DNA of 64,000 nucleotides from Herpetosiphonaceae bacterium (GCA_026003835.1 BPHZ01000008.1:109673-173672), one strand, 5' to 3'. Positions 44,235 through 54,050 are shown, numbered from the stretch's first letter. Made by a program: numbers and translations. The notes: generated by a model not told the origin, from the letters alone.

Positions 44235-45224
44235 ATGAGATATGCAGCGATAACTGGCTGGGGTATGTACGTCCCACAGCAGATCCTGACCAACGCCGAT
44301 CTGGAGCGGATGGTCGATACCTCAGATGAGTGGATCGTTACACGTACCGGCATTCGCGAACGTCGTATTGGCGCACCTCACGAGTCGACGTCGACCATGG
44401 GCGCAGAGGCTGCCAGGATAGCAATCAAACGAGCGGGCATCTCCCCTCTCGATATCGATCTCATCATCGTTGCCACAGCTTCTCCTGATAAGCCGATCCC
44501 CTCGACGGCCTGTTTTCTGCAAAGCCTCCTCTCCGCGTCTCGAGCCGGAGCCGTCGATATCAACGCGGCCTGCTCAGGTTTTATCTATGGGCTGGGCATG
44601 GCTAGCTCGCTGATCCGCTGTGGGGCGTTCAATACTGTGCTGCTGGTCGGCGCAGAAATGCTGTCGCGTTACGTCAACTGGAAAGATCGCAATACCTGCG
44701 TGCTCTTCGGCGATGCAGCCGGCGCTGTTGTGCTACAGCCGGCCGATAGTCAAACAGGGGTCTTGACGTTTGATCTGGGAGCGATCCCTGAAACGCACGA
44801 TCTGCTCAAAGTCGACGCCGGCGGCTCGCGCTGCCCGGCCAGCCACGAGACGGTGGAGCGCGGCGAGCATTACATCCGTATGGAGGGCAAGGAGGTCTTC
44901 AAGCATGCCGTCCGCGCAATGGGCGACTCATCACTCAAGGTTCTGCATGAGGCGGGGCTAACCTCCGACCAGATCAAATTGCTGATCCCGCATCAGGCCA
45001 ACTTGCGCATTATCGAGGCAACGGCTAAGCGCGTCGAAATGTCGATGGATCGGGTATTTGTCAATATCGATAAGTATGGTAATACCTCTGCCGCGACGAT
45101 CCCGGTTGCTCTGTGTGAGGCGTACGACCAGGGCCTCTTCAGCGACGGCGACTACCTGCTGCTGACAGCCTTTGGCGGCGGCCTGACCTGGGGATCGGCA
45201 GTTATACGATGGGGCACATCCTGA
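44235..45224 (+). CDS. fabH: 3-oxoacyl-ACP synthase III
   Basis: 329 residues. Starts fatty-acid synthesis by condensing acetyl- or branched acyl-CoA with malonyl-ACP. Catalytic triad: Cys113 in DINAACSGFIYGL, His in LLIPHQANLRI and Asn in YGNTSAATIP. The ATG at 44235 is preferred over earlier in-frame starts because the homologous N-terminus begins there. First gene of a compact cluster with fabD 7 bp later. Confidence 0.96.
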   Translation: MRYAAITGWGMYVPQQILTNADLERMVDTSDEWIVTRTGIRERRIGAPHESTSTMGAEAARIAIKRAGISPLDIDLIIVATASPDKPIPSTACFLQSLLSASRAGAVDINAACSGFIYGLGMASSLIRCGAFNTVLLVGAEMLSRYVNWKDRNTCVLFGDAAGAVVLQPADSQTGVLTFDLGAIPETHDLLKVDAGGSRCPASHETVERGEHYIRMEGKEVFKHAVRAMGDSSLKVLHEAGLTSDQIKLLIPHQANLRIIEATAKRVEMSMDRVFVNIDKYGNTSAATIPVALCEAYDQGLFSDGDYLLLTAFGGGLTWGSAVIRWGTS

Positions 45225-45230
45225 GGTTTT

Positions 45231-46184
45231 ATGACAGTTGCTTTTGTCTTCCCCGGCCAGGGATCGCAGATCGTCGGTATGGGCCGGGATATCTACGAGC
45301 AGAGCAAGGCAGCGCGGCTGTTTTTCAACAGCGCCGACGATATCCTGGGTTTTCCGCTGTCGCGGCTATGCTTTGAAGGGCCGGCAGATGAGCTGACACA
45401 TACCGAAAATGCTCAGCCGGCGCTCTTGACTGTCAGCAGCGCGCTGCTTGCGGCGCTCTGCGAGCGGGCTGGTTTGAGCTGGACACCTGACGCCCTCGTT
45501 CCCCATCCGCTCCCCCTGGCTCCCCAGGCTGCTGCGGGCCATAGCCTGGGCGAGTATAGCGCGCTGGTTGCTGCCGGTGCTCTTGATTTCCCTACTGCGC
45601 TGCGGCTTGTGCGCCGGCGCGGCGAGCTTATGTCCCAGTCCGGTGAGGGCACAATGGCTGCGATCATTGGGCTGGATCTTGAGCCGCTGTTGCGGATGTG
45701 CGATGAGGCGAGCGAGCTTGGCCCTGTGGTCGTTGCCAACCAGAACTCGCCCGGGCAGCTTGTGATCAGCGGCGCGGCGGCCGCCGTCGAGCGGGTGATG
45801 GCTCTGGCGCGGGAGCGGGGCGCAAAACGAACAATCTCTCTGAAGGTCAGCGCCGCGTTCCATTCTCCCCTGATGGAGCGGGCGGCCAACGAGCTCCGCA
45901 AGGCCATCGCCACCGCTATCATCCATCAGCCCCGTATCCCTGTCATCTCGAATGTGACCGCCGGCCCTCTCTCGATCCCGGAGGTCATTCGCGAGGAGTT
46001 GGTGCAGCAGGTGACCGCGCCCGTGCGCTGGATCAGCACGGTAGAGATGCTGGTCGGCACAGGGGTGGATTGTTTCGTCGAGATTGGGCCGGGAGCAGTG
46101 TTGACGGGATTAATCAAGCGGATCACTCCCGGCCTGCGGCTGGTCAATATCGCCACAGCCGAGCATCTGGCTGCGGTCTTGTAG
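45231..46184 (+). CDS. fabD: malonyl-CoA:ACP transacylase
   Basis: 317 residues. Transfers malonyl from CoA to ACP. FVFPGQGSQIVGMG at the N-terminus, catalytic Ser105 in AAGHSLGEYSALVAAG, active-site His in SAAFHSPLME, and GPGAVLTGLIKRI at the C-terminus. A small insert near residue 85-100 (TPDALVPHPLPLAPQA) is Pro-rich and absent from E. coli FabD. Between fabH and fabG. Confidence 0.96.
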   Translation: MTVAFVFPGQGSQIVGMGRDIYEQSKAARLFFNSADDILGFPLSRLCFEGPADELTHTENAQPALLTVSSALLAALCERAGLSWTPDALVPHPLPLAPQAAAGHSLGEYSALVAAGALDFPTALRLVRRRGELMSQSGEGTMAAIIGLDLEPLLRMCDEASELGPVVVANQNSPGQLVISGAAAAVERVMALARERGAKRTISLKVSAAFHSPLMERAANELRKAIATAIIHQPRIPVISNVTAGPLSIPEVIREELVQQVTAPVRWISTVEMLVGTGVDCFVEIGPGAVLTGLIKRITPGLRLVNIATAEHLAAVL

Positions 46185-46242
46185 AATATGCACTGTTGGG
46201 CGGATCGATCGATCGTTGCATCATTGAAAAGAGAACGAATCC

Positions 46243-46992
46243 ATGCCCGAGCTACAAGGTCAGGTTGCGATCGTTACCGGTGCATCGCGAGGTATTGGTA
46301 AGGCAATTGCGCTAGGATTGGCGGAGCGGGGCGCAAGCGTTATCATTAATTATCAGAGCAACGCGCAGAGCGCCGCAGAAGTCGTCTCGGCTATCGAGGC
46401 CGCCGGCGGAAGCGCGATTGCCTATGCCGCCGATGTTACGGTCGAAACAGAGGTCGCCGCAATGGTCGAGGAGGTGATCGGTCGCTGGGGGCGGATCGAT
46501 ATCCTGGTCAACAACGCCGGTGTCACGCGCGATAACCTGATCCACCGTCTCAAGGATGAGCAGTGGGAAGCGGTGATCGAGATCGATCTGACCTCGGCTT
46601 TCGTCTGCTGTCGCGCGGTGTTACCCTGGATGCAAAGCCGTCGCTATGGTCGGATCGTGAACGTTAGCTCGCTGGCTGGATTGACCGGCAATGTGGGCCA
46701 GGCCAACTATGCCGCCGCTAAAATGGGGCTCATTGCGCTAACCAAAGCCCTGGCTCGCGAAGTCGCCACTGATGGGATCACCGTCAATGCCGTTGCGCCG
46801 GGATACATCGAGACGGATATGCTTGAGTCGGTGCCGGCCTGGCTGCGCACCTGGGCGTTGGATGTTATCCCCGTTGGGCGTTTCGGCAGGCCAGAGGAGG
46901 TTGCCAGTGCGGTGATCTTTCTCGCCTCACCGGCAGCATCGTATATCATCGGCCATACGCTGGTTGTCGATGGTGGATGGGTGATGCCCTAG
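46243..46992 (+). CDS. fabG: 3-oxoacyl-ACP reductase
   Basis: 249 residues, short-chain dehydrogenase fold. NADPH motif [13 protein letters not shown], structural NNAG ([12 protein letters not shown]), and the full catalytic set: Asn in IDLTSAF region, Ser in [10 protein letters not shown], Tyr-x3-Lys in NYAAAKMG. First of three tandem fabG-like genes and one of two that look active. Confidence 0.95.
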   Translation: MPELQGQVAIVTGASRGIGKAIALGLAERGASVIINYQSNAQSAAEVVSAIEAAGGSAIAYAADVTVETEVAAMVEEVIGRWGRIDILVNNAGVTRDNLIHRLKDEQWEAVIEIDLTSAFVCCRAVLPWMQSRRYGRIVNVSSLAGLTGNVGQANYAAAKMGLIALTKALAREVATDGITVNAVAPGYIETDMLESVPAWLRTWALDVIPVGRFGRPEEVASAVIFLASPAASYIIGHTLVVDGGWVMP

Positions 46993-47044
46993 CGTGTTGT
47001 AGGTTTCAAATTACAACCCAGAAACCTGCAACGATCGGAACCAT

Positions 47045-47794
47045 ATGATGGATTTCAGCGATCAGGTAGCAATCGTCACAGGTGGCTCACGAGGGATCGG
47101 GCGGGCGACTGTTGAAGGCCTGGCACGGCGCGGCTGCCGCGTTTTGTTCTGCTATCTTGAGCGGGATGCTGCGGCGCAGGAGACTCTGGCGGCATGTGCC
47201 GGTTTGAGCGGCGAGGTCGTAGCGCTGCGGGCGGATGTCCGTGAACAGGCGGCTGTCAACACCGTGGTCGAGGAGACGCTGAGCCGCTGGGGGCAGATCG
47301 ATATCCTTGTCGCTGCCGCTGGAGTGACGCGTAATGCTCCGTTTGCTGAACTCAGCATCGACGATTGGCGCTTGGTGCTTGAGAATGATCTTACCGGCAT
47401 CTATCGCATCTGCAAGGCAGTGCTGAAGCCAATGATGCGGGCGCGTTACGGCCGGATTGTAACGGTATCGGGCATCCAGGGGCTGGCGGGCGCCATCGGC
47501 CAGGCCAACTATGCCGCCGCCGCCGGAGGTGTGCTGGGCTTCACCCGTGCGCTGGCTCGCGATGTGGCGGCCTGGGGGATTACTGCGAATGCTGTGGCTC
47601 CCGGTCTGATCGCTACCGAGCAATCAGAGGGCTTTGCGCCGGAGTTTGTCGAGTGGAGCACGCGCGTCATCACTCTGCGCCGGATGGGTACACCCGCAGA
47701 GGTGGCGCATGCCATTCTCTTTCTCGCCTCTCGTGAGGCTTCCTACATCACTGGAGAGACGCTTTCCGTCGATGGTGGATGGAGAATGACGTGA
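47045..47794 (+). CDS. FabG paralogue lacking catalytic Ser and Lys (probable pseudoenzyme)
   Basis: 249 residues, clearly a FabG-like SDR in fold and length (VTGGSRGIGRATV, the QANYAAA helix, C-terminal ITGETLSVDGGW). However, three hallmarks are changed: NNAG reads AAAG (about 90-93), the catalytic Ser position reads Gly143 (VTVSGIQG, where the neighbours have VSS), and the YxxxK Lys reads Ala160 (NYAAAAGG). Tyr156 and the nucleotide-binding glycines remain. Without Ser and Lys reduction is unlikely. The gene is full-length, in frame and between two intact fabG genes, so it is likely kept for another role, such as a structural partner of an active FabG. Confidence 0.9.
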   Translation: MMDFSDQVAIVTGGSRGIGRATVEGLARRGCRVLFCYLERDAAAQETLAACAGLSGEVVALRADVREQAAVNTVVEETLSRWGQIDILVAAAGVTRNAPFAELSIDDWRLVLENDLTGIYRICKAVLKPMMRARYGRIVTVSGIQGLAGAIGQANYAAAAGGVLGFTRALARDVAAWGITANAVAPGLIATEQSEGFAPEFVEWSTRVITLRRMGTPAEVAHAILFLASREASYITGETLSVDGGWRMT

Positions 47795-47860
47795 CATGAG
47801 TTTCAGAGCAGACCCTGAAACTCCAGCTTGAAACCTGAAACGAAGCATGGAGCGATGACG

Positions 47861-48613
47861 ATGAAGATTGATCTTGGTGGCAAAGTAGCTCTTGTAACAG
47901 GTGCGGGCCGCGGTATCGGCCGCGCTATTGCGCTGGCTCTGGCGCAGAGCGGCGCGGCGGTTGTGGTCAACTACCGGGGCAGCCAGGCGGCGGCCGAGGA
48001 AGTTGTGGCGACGATTGGTGAGCACGGTGGAAAAGCGATCGCCGTTCAGGGCGATGTTGCGCAGAGCGCCGACTGCGAGCGGCTGGTTAAGGCAACGCTG
48101 GATGCCTTCGGGCGGCTGGATATCCTGGTCAACAATGCCGGTATTACCCGCGATAATCTGCTGCTGCGGATGAAAGACGAAGAGCTGGAAGCGGTGCTGA
48201 ACACCAACTTGCGCGGCACGATCTTGCTCTCCAAAGCTGCTCTACGGCCGATGATGAAAAACCGCTGGGGGCGGATCATCACCATCAGCTCAGTCGTTGG
48301 CTTGACCGGCAATGTGGGCCAGGCCAATTATGCCGCTGCCAAGGCCGGGTTGATCGGCTTTACCAAATCGTTGGCCCAGGAGATGGCCTCGCGCGGCATT
48401 ACGGCGAACGTGATTGCGCCGGGCTTTATCGAGACGGATATCACCGCGGTGCTGAGTGAAGAGGTGCGTAAGGCAGCGCTCGATCGCATTCCGCTGGGAA
48501 GGCTGGGCAGCGCAGAGGATGTCGCGCCGGCGGTGGTGTTCCTTGCCTCAGATGCGGCGGGCTATATCACTGGTCAGACGCTGGCCGTCGATGGTGGAAT
48601 GACGATGTACTAG
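47861..48613 (+). CDS. fabG: 3-oxoacyl-ACP reductase, third tandem copy
   Basis: 250 residues from the ATG at 47861, which has GGAG 8 nt upstream; an ATG two codons earlier sits too close to that site. The active set is intact: VTGAGRGIGRAIAL, NNAGITRDNLLLRMKDEE, Ser in TISSVVGLTG, and NYAAAKAG. Of the three tandem copies, it has the most typical FabG sequence. It ends just before the 102-bp repeat array. Confidence 0.95.
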   Translation: MKIDLGGKVALVTGAGRGIGRAIALALAQSGAAVVVNYRGSQAAAEEVVATIGEHGGKAIAVQGDVAQSADCERLVKATLDAFGRLDILVNNAGITRDNLLLRMKDEELEAVLNTNLRGTILLSKAALRPMMKNRWGRIITISSVVGLTGNVGQANYAAAKAGLIGFTKSLAQEMASRGITANVIAPGFIETDITAVLSEEVRKAALDRIPLGRLGSAEDVAPAVVFLASDAAGYITGQTLAVDGGMTMY

Positions 48614-48663
48614 TGTTGAGTCTGGCGGCATCGTACCTGCAGCGGGGTATAGGGCCTCCGTAC

Positions 48664-48966
48664 GCCGCCGGGGACGCGGGGGTGCCCCCCGTCTCCATCC
48701 TGTCCCAAAAGACTATGGAATAGACCATGGTTGAAGAAGAAGCGGGTTTTTGCACGAGTGCGCCGCCAGGCCGGGGTGCGGGGGTGTCCCCCGCCTCCAT
48801 CGTGTCCCAAAGGACTATGGAATAGACCATGGTTGAAGAAGAAGCGGGTTTTTGCACGAGTGCGCCGCCAGGCCGGGGTGCGGGGGTGTCCCCCGCCCCG
48901 ATCCCATCCTAGAAGGGTCATGGAATGGACCATGGCCGAAGAAGAAGCGGGTTTTTGCACGAGCTT
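48664..48966 (+). repeat. three-unit about 102-bp tandem repeat with hairpin
   Basis: Three units of about 98-103 bp. Each has GCGGGGGTGTCCCCCGC-type hairpin sequence, a middle block (TGGAATAGACCATGG) and the segment GCGGGTTTTTGCACGAG at its end. The last unit runs to within 11 bp of the accC start codon. The first unit is the most divergent. Together with short flanks it fills the 364 bp between the third fabG and accC; I see no gene in it. Confidence 0.85.
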
Positions 48967-48977
48967 CGAAGGAGCCT

Positions 48978-50330
48978 ATGTTCGATAAAGTCTTGATCGC
49001 CAATCGGGGAGAGATAGCGGTGCGTATCATTCGCGCCTGCCGTGAGCTGGGAATACGGACCGTTGCCGCCTACTCGGATGTCGACCGCGACTCACTCCAC
49101 GTGCGTTTAGCGGATGAGGCTGTCTGCATTGGCCCGGCGGTGCCGGCCCGCTCCTATCTCAACGCCCCTGCATTGATTACCGCGGCGCTGATCAGCGGCT
49201 GTGACGCTATTCACCCCGGCTACGGCTTTCTCTCGGAGAACAGCTACTTTGCCGAGATCTGCCAGCAGGTGGGGATCTGCTTCATTGGTCCAAGCCCGGA
49301 GGCGATCCAGACCATGGGCGATAAGGCGCTGGCCAAGCAAGCCATGCGCGAGGCTGGGCTGCCACTGGTACCCGGTACGGACCAGCCCTTGAGCAGCGCC
49401 GAGGAAGCCTCCGAGATTGCTCGCGAGATCGGTTTTCCTGTACTGCTGAAGGCCGTCGCAGGCGGTGGTGGCCGTGGTATGCGGGTGGTAGAGAGCGAAG
49501 CCGATCTCGTCCGCGCTTTCAATACAGCTCGGGCCGAAGCAGAGGCTGCCTTTGGCCGCGGCGACCTGTATATGGAAAAGTATATGCCATTGGTGCGGCA
49601 CGTCGAGATCCAGGTGCTGGCGGATCAGTACGGAAACGCTATCCACCTGGGTGAACGCGACTGCTCGCTGCAACGCCGGCACCAGAAGATCCTGGAGGAG
49701 GGACCATCTCCGGCCGTCGATGACGATCTGCGCCGGCGCATGGGCGAAGCAGCGCTTGCTGGCGTGCGCGCTATCGACTACACCAACGCTGGGACAATGG
49801 AGTTTCTGCTGGACCCCGACGGCAATTTCTACTTTATGGAGATGAATACGCGTTTACAGGTTGAGCACCCGGTTACTGAGATGCTGACCGGGATCGATCT
49901 GGTGAAGTGGCAACTGCGTATCGCCGCCGGGGAACCCTTGACGCTCGCCCAAAAAGACGTTAGAATACTCGGGCATGCCATTGAATGCCGGATCAATGCA
50001 GAAGATCCAGAACGAGATTTCCTTCCGTCGGCCGGCGAGGTGGAGCTTTTTCTTTCCCCAGGCGGTCCTGGAGTACGGGTTGACTCGCACCTGTATTCGG
50101 GATATACGACGCCAACGAATTATGACTCGTTACTTGCCAAAATTATCGCCTGGGGGAATGATCGGGCAGAGGCTATCGCGCGCATGCGACGAGCTCTTGA
50201 GGAGTGTGTGGTGATGGGGGTGTCGACAACCATCCCCTTCCATCTGAGGCTCTTGGACGATCCCGACTTTGTGGCGGGTAACGTTTCGACGCAGAGCCTC
50301 TCGCTGATGTTAAGTCGAGGCAGGAGCTAA
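48978..50330 (+). CDS. accC: biotin carboxylase subunit of acetyl-CoA carboxylase
   Basis: 450 residues, ATP-grasp enzyme that carboxylates biotin on [24 protein letters not shown] starts the domain. ATP and bicarbonate site: [14 protein letters not shown], the block [21 protein letters not shown] with the catalytic Glu/Asp set, and [15 protein letters not shown]. The ATG at 48978 is preceded by GAAGGAG. accB is not adjacent, although in many bacteria it precedes accC. The adjoining tandem repeat makes up most of its 5' flank. Confidence 0.95.
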   Translation: MFDKVLIANRGEIAVRIIRACRELGIRTVAAYSDVDRDSLHVRLADEAVCIGPAVPARSYLNAPALITAALISGCDAIHPGYGFLSENSYFAEICQQVGICFIGPSPEAIQTMGDKALAKQAMREAGLPLVPGTDQPLSSAEEASEIAREIGFPVLLKAVAGGGGRGMRVVESEADLVRAFNTARAEAEAAFGRGDLYMEKYMPLVRHVEIQVLADQYGNAIHLGERDCSLQRRHQKILEEGPSPAVDDDLRRRMGEAALAGVRAIDYTNAGTMEFLLDPDGNFYFMEMNTRLQVEHPVTEMLTGIDLVKWQLRIAAGEPLTLAQKDVRILGHAIECRINAEDPERDFLPSAGEVELFLSPGGPGVRVDSHLYSGYTTPTNYDSLLAKIIAWGNDRAEAIARMRRALEECVVMGVSTTIPFHLRLLDDPDFVAGNVSTQSLSLMLSRGRS

Positions 50331-50331
50331 A

Positions 50332-50685
50332 GTGACTACAGGACCACTTGGGACTGTCACGATTGCACCCGGCGTCCTCTCGACAATTGTCAGCCTGACA
50401 GCACAGGAGGTGCCGGGTGTTGCACGGCTAGGCAGCGTTCCCGGTAACCAGAGGGTCGGACATCTCTGGGATGGCACTGCGGCCAGCGGAGTCCTCGTTC
50501 GAGTGGTCGAGGATGCCGTCATGGCCGATTGTTATATTGTGGCTCAGCCAGAGACAAACCTGGTGCAGCTTGGGAAGGCGGTCCAGGAAGCTGTGACCCG
50601 GGCGCTGCGCGACATGGTTGGTATGCCCGTTCGGACAGTGAATGTGTATATCCAGGACGTGGAGCAGCGTCGTGCCGAAGGCTAA
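50332..50685 (+). CDS. Asp23/Gls24 family protein
   Basis: 117 residues. [23 protein letters not shown] and the C-terminal [28 protein letters not shown] are characteristic of Asp23/YloU. Family members lie near the envelope and are linked to stress and cell-wall homeostasis. GTG start at 50332, directly after accC's stop. nusB overlaps its end; accC-asp23-nusB is a known conserved order. Confidence 0.9.
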   Translation: MTTGPLGTVTIAPGVLSTIVSLTAQEVPGVARLGSVPGNQRVGHLWDGTAASGVLVRVVEDAVMADCYIVAQPETNLVQLGKAVQEAVTRALRDMVGMPVRTVNVYIQDVEQRRAEG

Positions 50686-51091
50686 TATCCGCCATCGCGC
50701 TCGAATCGCAGCACTTCAGGCGCTCTTCGAGCTTGATGCTACGGATCACGATCTGGACGCGGTGATGAAGCGGCGGCTGGAAGAAGAACAGCTGCCTTCT
50801 GATGCGAGCGAGTTCTTTCGCCAGCTGGTGGTTGGTGCCTGGGAGCGCCGTAACGAGATCGATGCGGTGATCGTAAGGGCAGCGCCAACCTGGCCGCTCC
50901 ATCAGATGCCCGGGGTTGATAAGGCCATCTTACGCATAGCCATCTATGAGCTTCTCTTCAAGACTGAGGAGAAAGCTCCTGTCAAGGCAGTTATCAACGA
51001 GGCTGTGGAGCTTGCCAAGCATTTCGGGAGCGAAAGCTCCGGCCGATTTGTCAATGGAGTGCTGGGCTCCGTCGTCAGCCAATACAGCTAA
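50672..51091 (+). CDS. nusB: transcription antitermination factor NusB
   Basis: 139 residues, all-helical RNA-binding protein that acts with NusE (S10) on rRNA leader box[19 protein letters not shown] is the usual start region; [23 protein letters not shown] and [30 protein letters not shown] are diagnostic. GTG at 50672 lies 14 bp inside the preceding gene. Confidence 0.95.
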   Translation: MPKANIRHRARIAALQALFELDATDHDLDAVMKRRLEEEQLPSDASEFFRQLVVGAWERRNEIDAVIVRAAPTWPLHQMPGVDKAILRIAIYELLFKTEEKAPVKAVINEAVELAKHFGSESSGRFVNGVLGSVVSQYS

Positions 51092-51142
51092 TGGGCGGTT
51101 GCGTATTGACCGCGGGACGCCGCAATGAAAGGGGGTGAGACG

Positions 51143-51385
51143 ATGACCTCTCAGGAAACGATGGAGAAGCTTAAAAAAATTGTTGCAGACCAGCTCAACG
51201 TCGACGAGAGCCAGATTGTTCCTAGTGCTTCGTTTACGGATGATCTTGGCGCCGACTCGTTGGATCTGGTCGAGCTGATTATGTCGCTTGAAGAGGAGTT
51301 CGGGATCGAGATCTCCGACGAAGAAGCGGAGAAGATCCGGACTGTCGGCGATGCCGAGCAGTTCCTTGCTGCACGATTGAGCTAG
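51143..51385 (+). CDS. acpP: acyl carrier protein
   Basis: 80 residues. The phosphopantetheine-bearing Ser is near residue 39 in [20 protein letters not shown]. Acidic four-helix carrier of fatty-acid intermediates. The ATG at 51143 is set by GGGGGTGAG 5 nt upstream; an earlier in-frame ATG at 51125 lacks such a site. It completes the fatty-acid set (FabH, FabD, FabG, AccC, AcpP); fabF, fabZ and fabI are not in the window. Confidence 0.96.
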   Translation: MTSQETMEKLKKIVADQLNVDESQIVPSASFTDDLGADSLDLVELIMSLEEEFGIEISDEEAEKIRTVGDAEQFLAARLS

Positions 51386-51472
51386 CTGCAGCGTTGACCT
51401 ATGCCGGTCGAGCGTAGAGACCCTTTCTGCCTGGCGGAGAGCTCTACGCCGCCGGCCTGCTTAAGGTCTCGT

Positions 51473-51910
51473 ATGACCATCTTTGGAATTGGTCCTTTTG
51501 AGCTGCTGATCATTCTGATCATTGCACTGATCGTTGTCGGCCCGGAGCGGCTTCCAGAGTTGATGCAGATGGCAGGGAGCTGGGTACGCCGGATGCGCCG
51601 GATGGTCGAGAGTATGCGCAGCCAGGCGCGCGCAGAACTGGGGGACGACTACGATTATATCCAGCAGCAGGTGCGGGTTCTGCGTGATCTCAATCCCCGC
51701 CGCCATATTCAGGATCTTGCAAGCTCCTTGCTGGACGATGCGCACGTTCAGCCAACTGTTCCACGCAAACCTGGCGCTCCACCCACGATCCTCCCGGTGC
51801 TGCCGCAATCCAGACGCCAGATCCAAGATCTCGCCAGCCGAGCCCTCAACGATGAGCTGCTTGATCATCAATTGTCGGAGGATCTATCGCACGACCGGCA
51901 GATAGGGTGA
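51473..51910 (+). CDS. tatB: Sec-independent protein translocase subunit TatB-like
   Basis: 145 residues. One N-terminal helix with the TatA/B signature GIGPFELLIILIIALIVVGPERLPEL, including the Phe-Glu and the GPE hinge. An amphipathic helix and a long polar tail follow; the length favours TatB over the shorter TatA. It is a receptor component for folded twin-Arg substrates. The ATG at 51473 begins the homology. tatC overlaps its stop. Confidence 0.9.
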   Translation: MTIFGIGPFELLIILIIALIVVGPERLPELMQMAGSWVRRMRRMVESMRSQARAELGDDYDYIQQQVRVLRDLNPRRHIQDLASSLLDDAHVQPTVPRKPGAPPTILPVLPQSRRQIQDLASRALNDELLDHQLSEDLSHDRQIG

Positions 51911-52698
51911 TCGAGACGAGAGAGAATATGCTGCTCCGACGACGACAACGGCCTGTCGCTCCGCCCCCATCTCCTGGGGCGGAGATGCCTTTGATCGAAC
52001 ATTTGCGTGAGCTGCGCAAGCGGCTTACGCGGGCTACGTTGGCTGTCGTCATCGGCCTGGCTGTTGGCTTCTGGCTTGTCAGCGAGACCAGTCCGCTCCC
52101 GGTGATCGACTATATTATCGAACGCTTTGTGATCGGTCTTGGGGGCACCAAGCTGCGACCTGTCGGTGTAGCGGAGACCTTCACCAGCTACATCAGCGTC
52201 GCGCTGCTCATCGGTATTGTACTGGCGATGCCTGTGATCGTTTACCAGCTGCTACGCTTTGTAACGCCCGGACTTTTGCCAAAGGAAAAGCGCATTCTCT
52301 TCTTAGGCCTTCCGTTTGTGGTTATCTGTTTTGTGGGTGGGCTGCTGTTTGGCTGGTTCGTGACCGTCCCGGCGGCGCTGCGTTTTCTGCTCAGCGTCGG
52401 CAATCCGCTCTATATCGAGAACACGCCATCCCTTGAAAACTTCTTTGCGATCTTTACCAGGCTGATGCTGCTGAACGGTATCCTTTTCGAGATGCCGGTG
52501 ATCATCTTCCTGCTGGCGCGTCTCGGGGTTCTGCAGCCTCATGTGATGGGCCGCTACAGGCGCTATATCATCCTCCTGGTTGTGATCATTTCCGCAATTG
52601 TTACGCCCACCGGCGATCCCGTCAATCTGATGTTAATCGCCATCCCGATGTATCTGCTCTATGAGCTTGGGCTCCTGCTGGCGCGGCTGATCCGCTAG
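51907..52698 (+). CDS. tatC: Sec-independent protein translocase protein TatC
   Basis: 263 residues with six membrane helices. PLIEHLRELRKRLTRA at the cytoplasmic start recognises the twin-Arg signal. FTSYISVALLIGIVLAMPVIVYQLLRFVTPGLLPKEKR is the central conserved block. The GTG at 51907 overlaps the TGA of tatB; an ATG at 51928 is an alternative. With TatB it forms the Tat receptor complex; a TatA is not adjacent. Confidence 0.95.
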   Translation: MIETRENMLLRRRQRPVAPPPSPGAEMPLIEHLRELRKRLTRATLAVVIGLAVGFWLVSETSPLPVIDYIIERFVIGLGGTKLRPVGVAETFTSYISVALLIGIVLAMPVIVYQLLRFVTPGLLPKEKRILFLGLPFVVICFVGGLLFGWFVTVPAALRFLLSVGNPLYIENTPSLENFFAIFTRLMLLNGILFEMPVIIFLLARLGVLQPHVMGRYRRYIILLVVIISAIVTPTGDPVNLMLIAIPMYLLYELGLLLARLIR

Positions 52699-52727
52699 TG
52701 GACTACCATCGTAACGATCATGAGGAA

Positions 52728-52768
52728 AGGGGGAGCTGGAGGAGCGCAGCCCCTCCAAACCACCCCAT
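52728..52768 (-). repeat. single dispersed copy related to the 92-bp repeat
   Basis: Read on the minus strand it contains GGGTGGTTTGG, identical to the unit in the array at 27.0-27.5 kb, followed by a GC-rich hairpin (GGAGGGGCTGCGCTCCTCC, one mismatched stem) and the C-rich run CTCCCCC. The inner stem sequence differs from the array but keeps its pairing, so this is a diverged relative. It lies between tatC (plus) and the acyl-CoA dehydrogenase (minus). Confidence 0.6.
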
Positions 52769-52799
52769 CACTGTCTGTGTGATCGACCGCTAGCAAGCA

Positions 52800-52828
52800 G
52801 CAGGGGCACAGCAGCGCCGTACCCCTGC
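52800..52828 (-). terminator. hairpin after the acyl-CoA dehydrogenase gene
   Basis: GCAGGGG (52800-52806) pairs with CCCCTGC (52822-52828) across a 15-nt loop, 37 bp beyond the stop codon. No T-run follows. Confidence 0.4.
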
Positions 52829-52864
52829 CTCAACCGCCGATACTGGATATTTCTTGGGAGGATG

Positions 52865-54004
52865 CTACCTGGCGATCTCGCGGCTGATGACCAGGCGCTG
52901 GATCTCGCTTGTACCCTCGTAGATCTCGGTGATCTTGGCATCGCGGAAGAAACGCTCCACGGGGTACTCCTTGGAGTAGCCGTTGGAGCCGTGAACCTGG
53001 ATGGACTTGGTTGCCGTCCACATCGCCGTCTCCGAAGCAAAGAGCTTGGCCATGGAGGCATCGGCGATATAGTTTTCACCGCGATCCTTCTTCCAGGCAG
53101 CGTGCCAGGTCAGCATGCGGGCTGCCTTGATCCGTGTAGCCATATCGGCCAGTGTAAATCCGACCGCCTCGAACTGAATAATCGGCTGGCCGAACTGCTC
53201 GCGGATCTTGGCGTACTCAAGCGCAGCCTCATAGGCGCCCTGGGCGATGCCTACAGCCTGGGCGGCGATGCCAATGCGCCCCGCGTTGAGGATGGTCATC
53301 GCGATTTTGAAGCCCTGGCCCTCTTCGCCCAACATACGCGACTTATGGATGCGGTAGTTATCGTAGGCCATCTGCGCCGAGTGAGCCGAGCGGATGCCAA
53401 GTTTATCTTCGACCTTTACGACGCTGACGCCCGGTTGATGGGTATCGACCAGAAAGGCGCTGATGCCCCGGTGCCCTTTTGTGGGATCGGTCATGGCCAT
53501 CAGCAGGATGGTATCGGCCTCGCTGCCGTTGGTGACCCAATTTTTAATGCCGTTGATGATGTAATAGTCGCCGTCGCGGACGGCGATCGTCTTCTGGGCT
53601 GCTGCATCGGAGCCCGCGCCCGGCTCGGAAAGCGAGAAGGCGCCCAGCTTCTGGCCGCTCGCCAGCGGCGTCAGGATCTCTCGCTTCTGTTCCTCTGTGC
53701 CGAACTTCTCGATGCCATAGCAGACGAGTGAATTATTGACGGAGGCGATGACGCCGACAGATGCGTCGACGCGCGAGAGTTCTTCAATGACAATAGCGTA
53801 TGAGACGTAGTCGAGGCCGGCGCCGCCGTACTCCTCAGAGACTGCTACGCCCATAAAGCCCAGCTCGCCCATCTTCTTGACGATCTCGGCGGGCCACTCT
53901 TTTTTCTCATCGCGCTCGGCGGCTGTGGGCTTGACTTGTTTCTCTGCAAATTCGCGGGCGGTTTTGCGGATAAACTCCTGATCTTCGTTGAGCTGGAAAT
54001 CCAC
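52865..54004 (-). CDS. acyl-CoA dehydrogenase
   Basis: 379 residues, FAD enzyme of the short/branched-chain or butyryl-CoA dehydrogenase class. [17 protein letters not shown] N-terminus, the FAD and substrate blocks [16 protein letters not shown] and [14 protein letters not shown], and the catalytic Glu in [19 protein letters not shown] -10 element TATAAT lies at 54051-54056. No electron-transfer flavoprotein is nearby. Its role is fatty-acid or branched amino-acid oxidation; the exact chain preference cannot be read. Confidence 0.93.
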   Translation of the reverse strand: MDFQLNEDQEFIRKTAREFAEKQVKPTAAERDEKKEWPAEIVKKMGELGFMGVAVSEEYGGAGLDYVSYAIVIEELSRVDASVGVIASVNNSLVCYGIEKFGTEEQKREILTPLASGQKLGAFSLSEPGAGSDAAAQKTIAVRDGDYYIINGIKNWVTNGSEADTILLMAMTDPTKGHRGISAFLVDTHQPGVSVVKVEDKLGIRSAHSAQMAYDNYRIHKSRMLGEEGQGFKIAMTILNAGRIGIAAQAVGIAQGAYEAALEYAKIREQFGQPIIQFEAVGFTLADMATRIKAARMLTWHAAWKKDRGENYIADASMAKLFASETAMWTATKSIQVHGSNGYSKEYPVERFFRDAKITEIYEGTSEIQRLVISREIAR

Positions 54005-54050
54005 TGCGATACCTCCTCGTATCGAACGTTACCCTGGGGTATTCTGCTTG

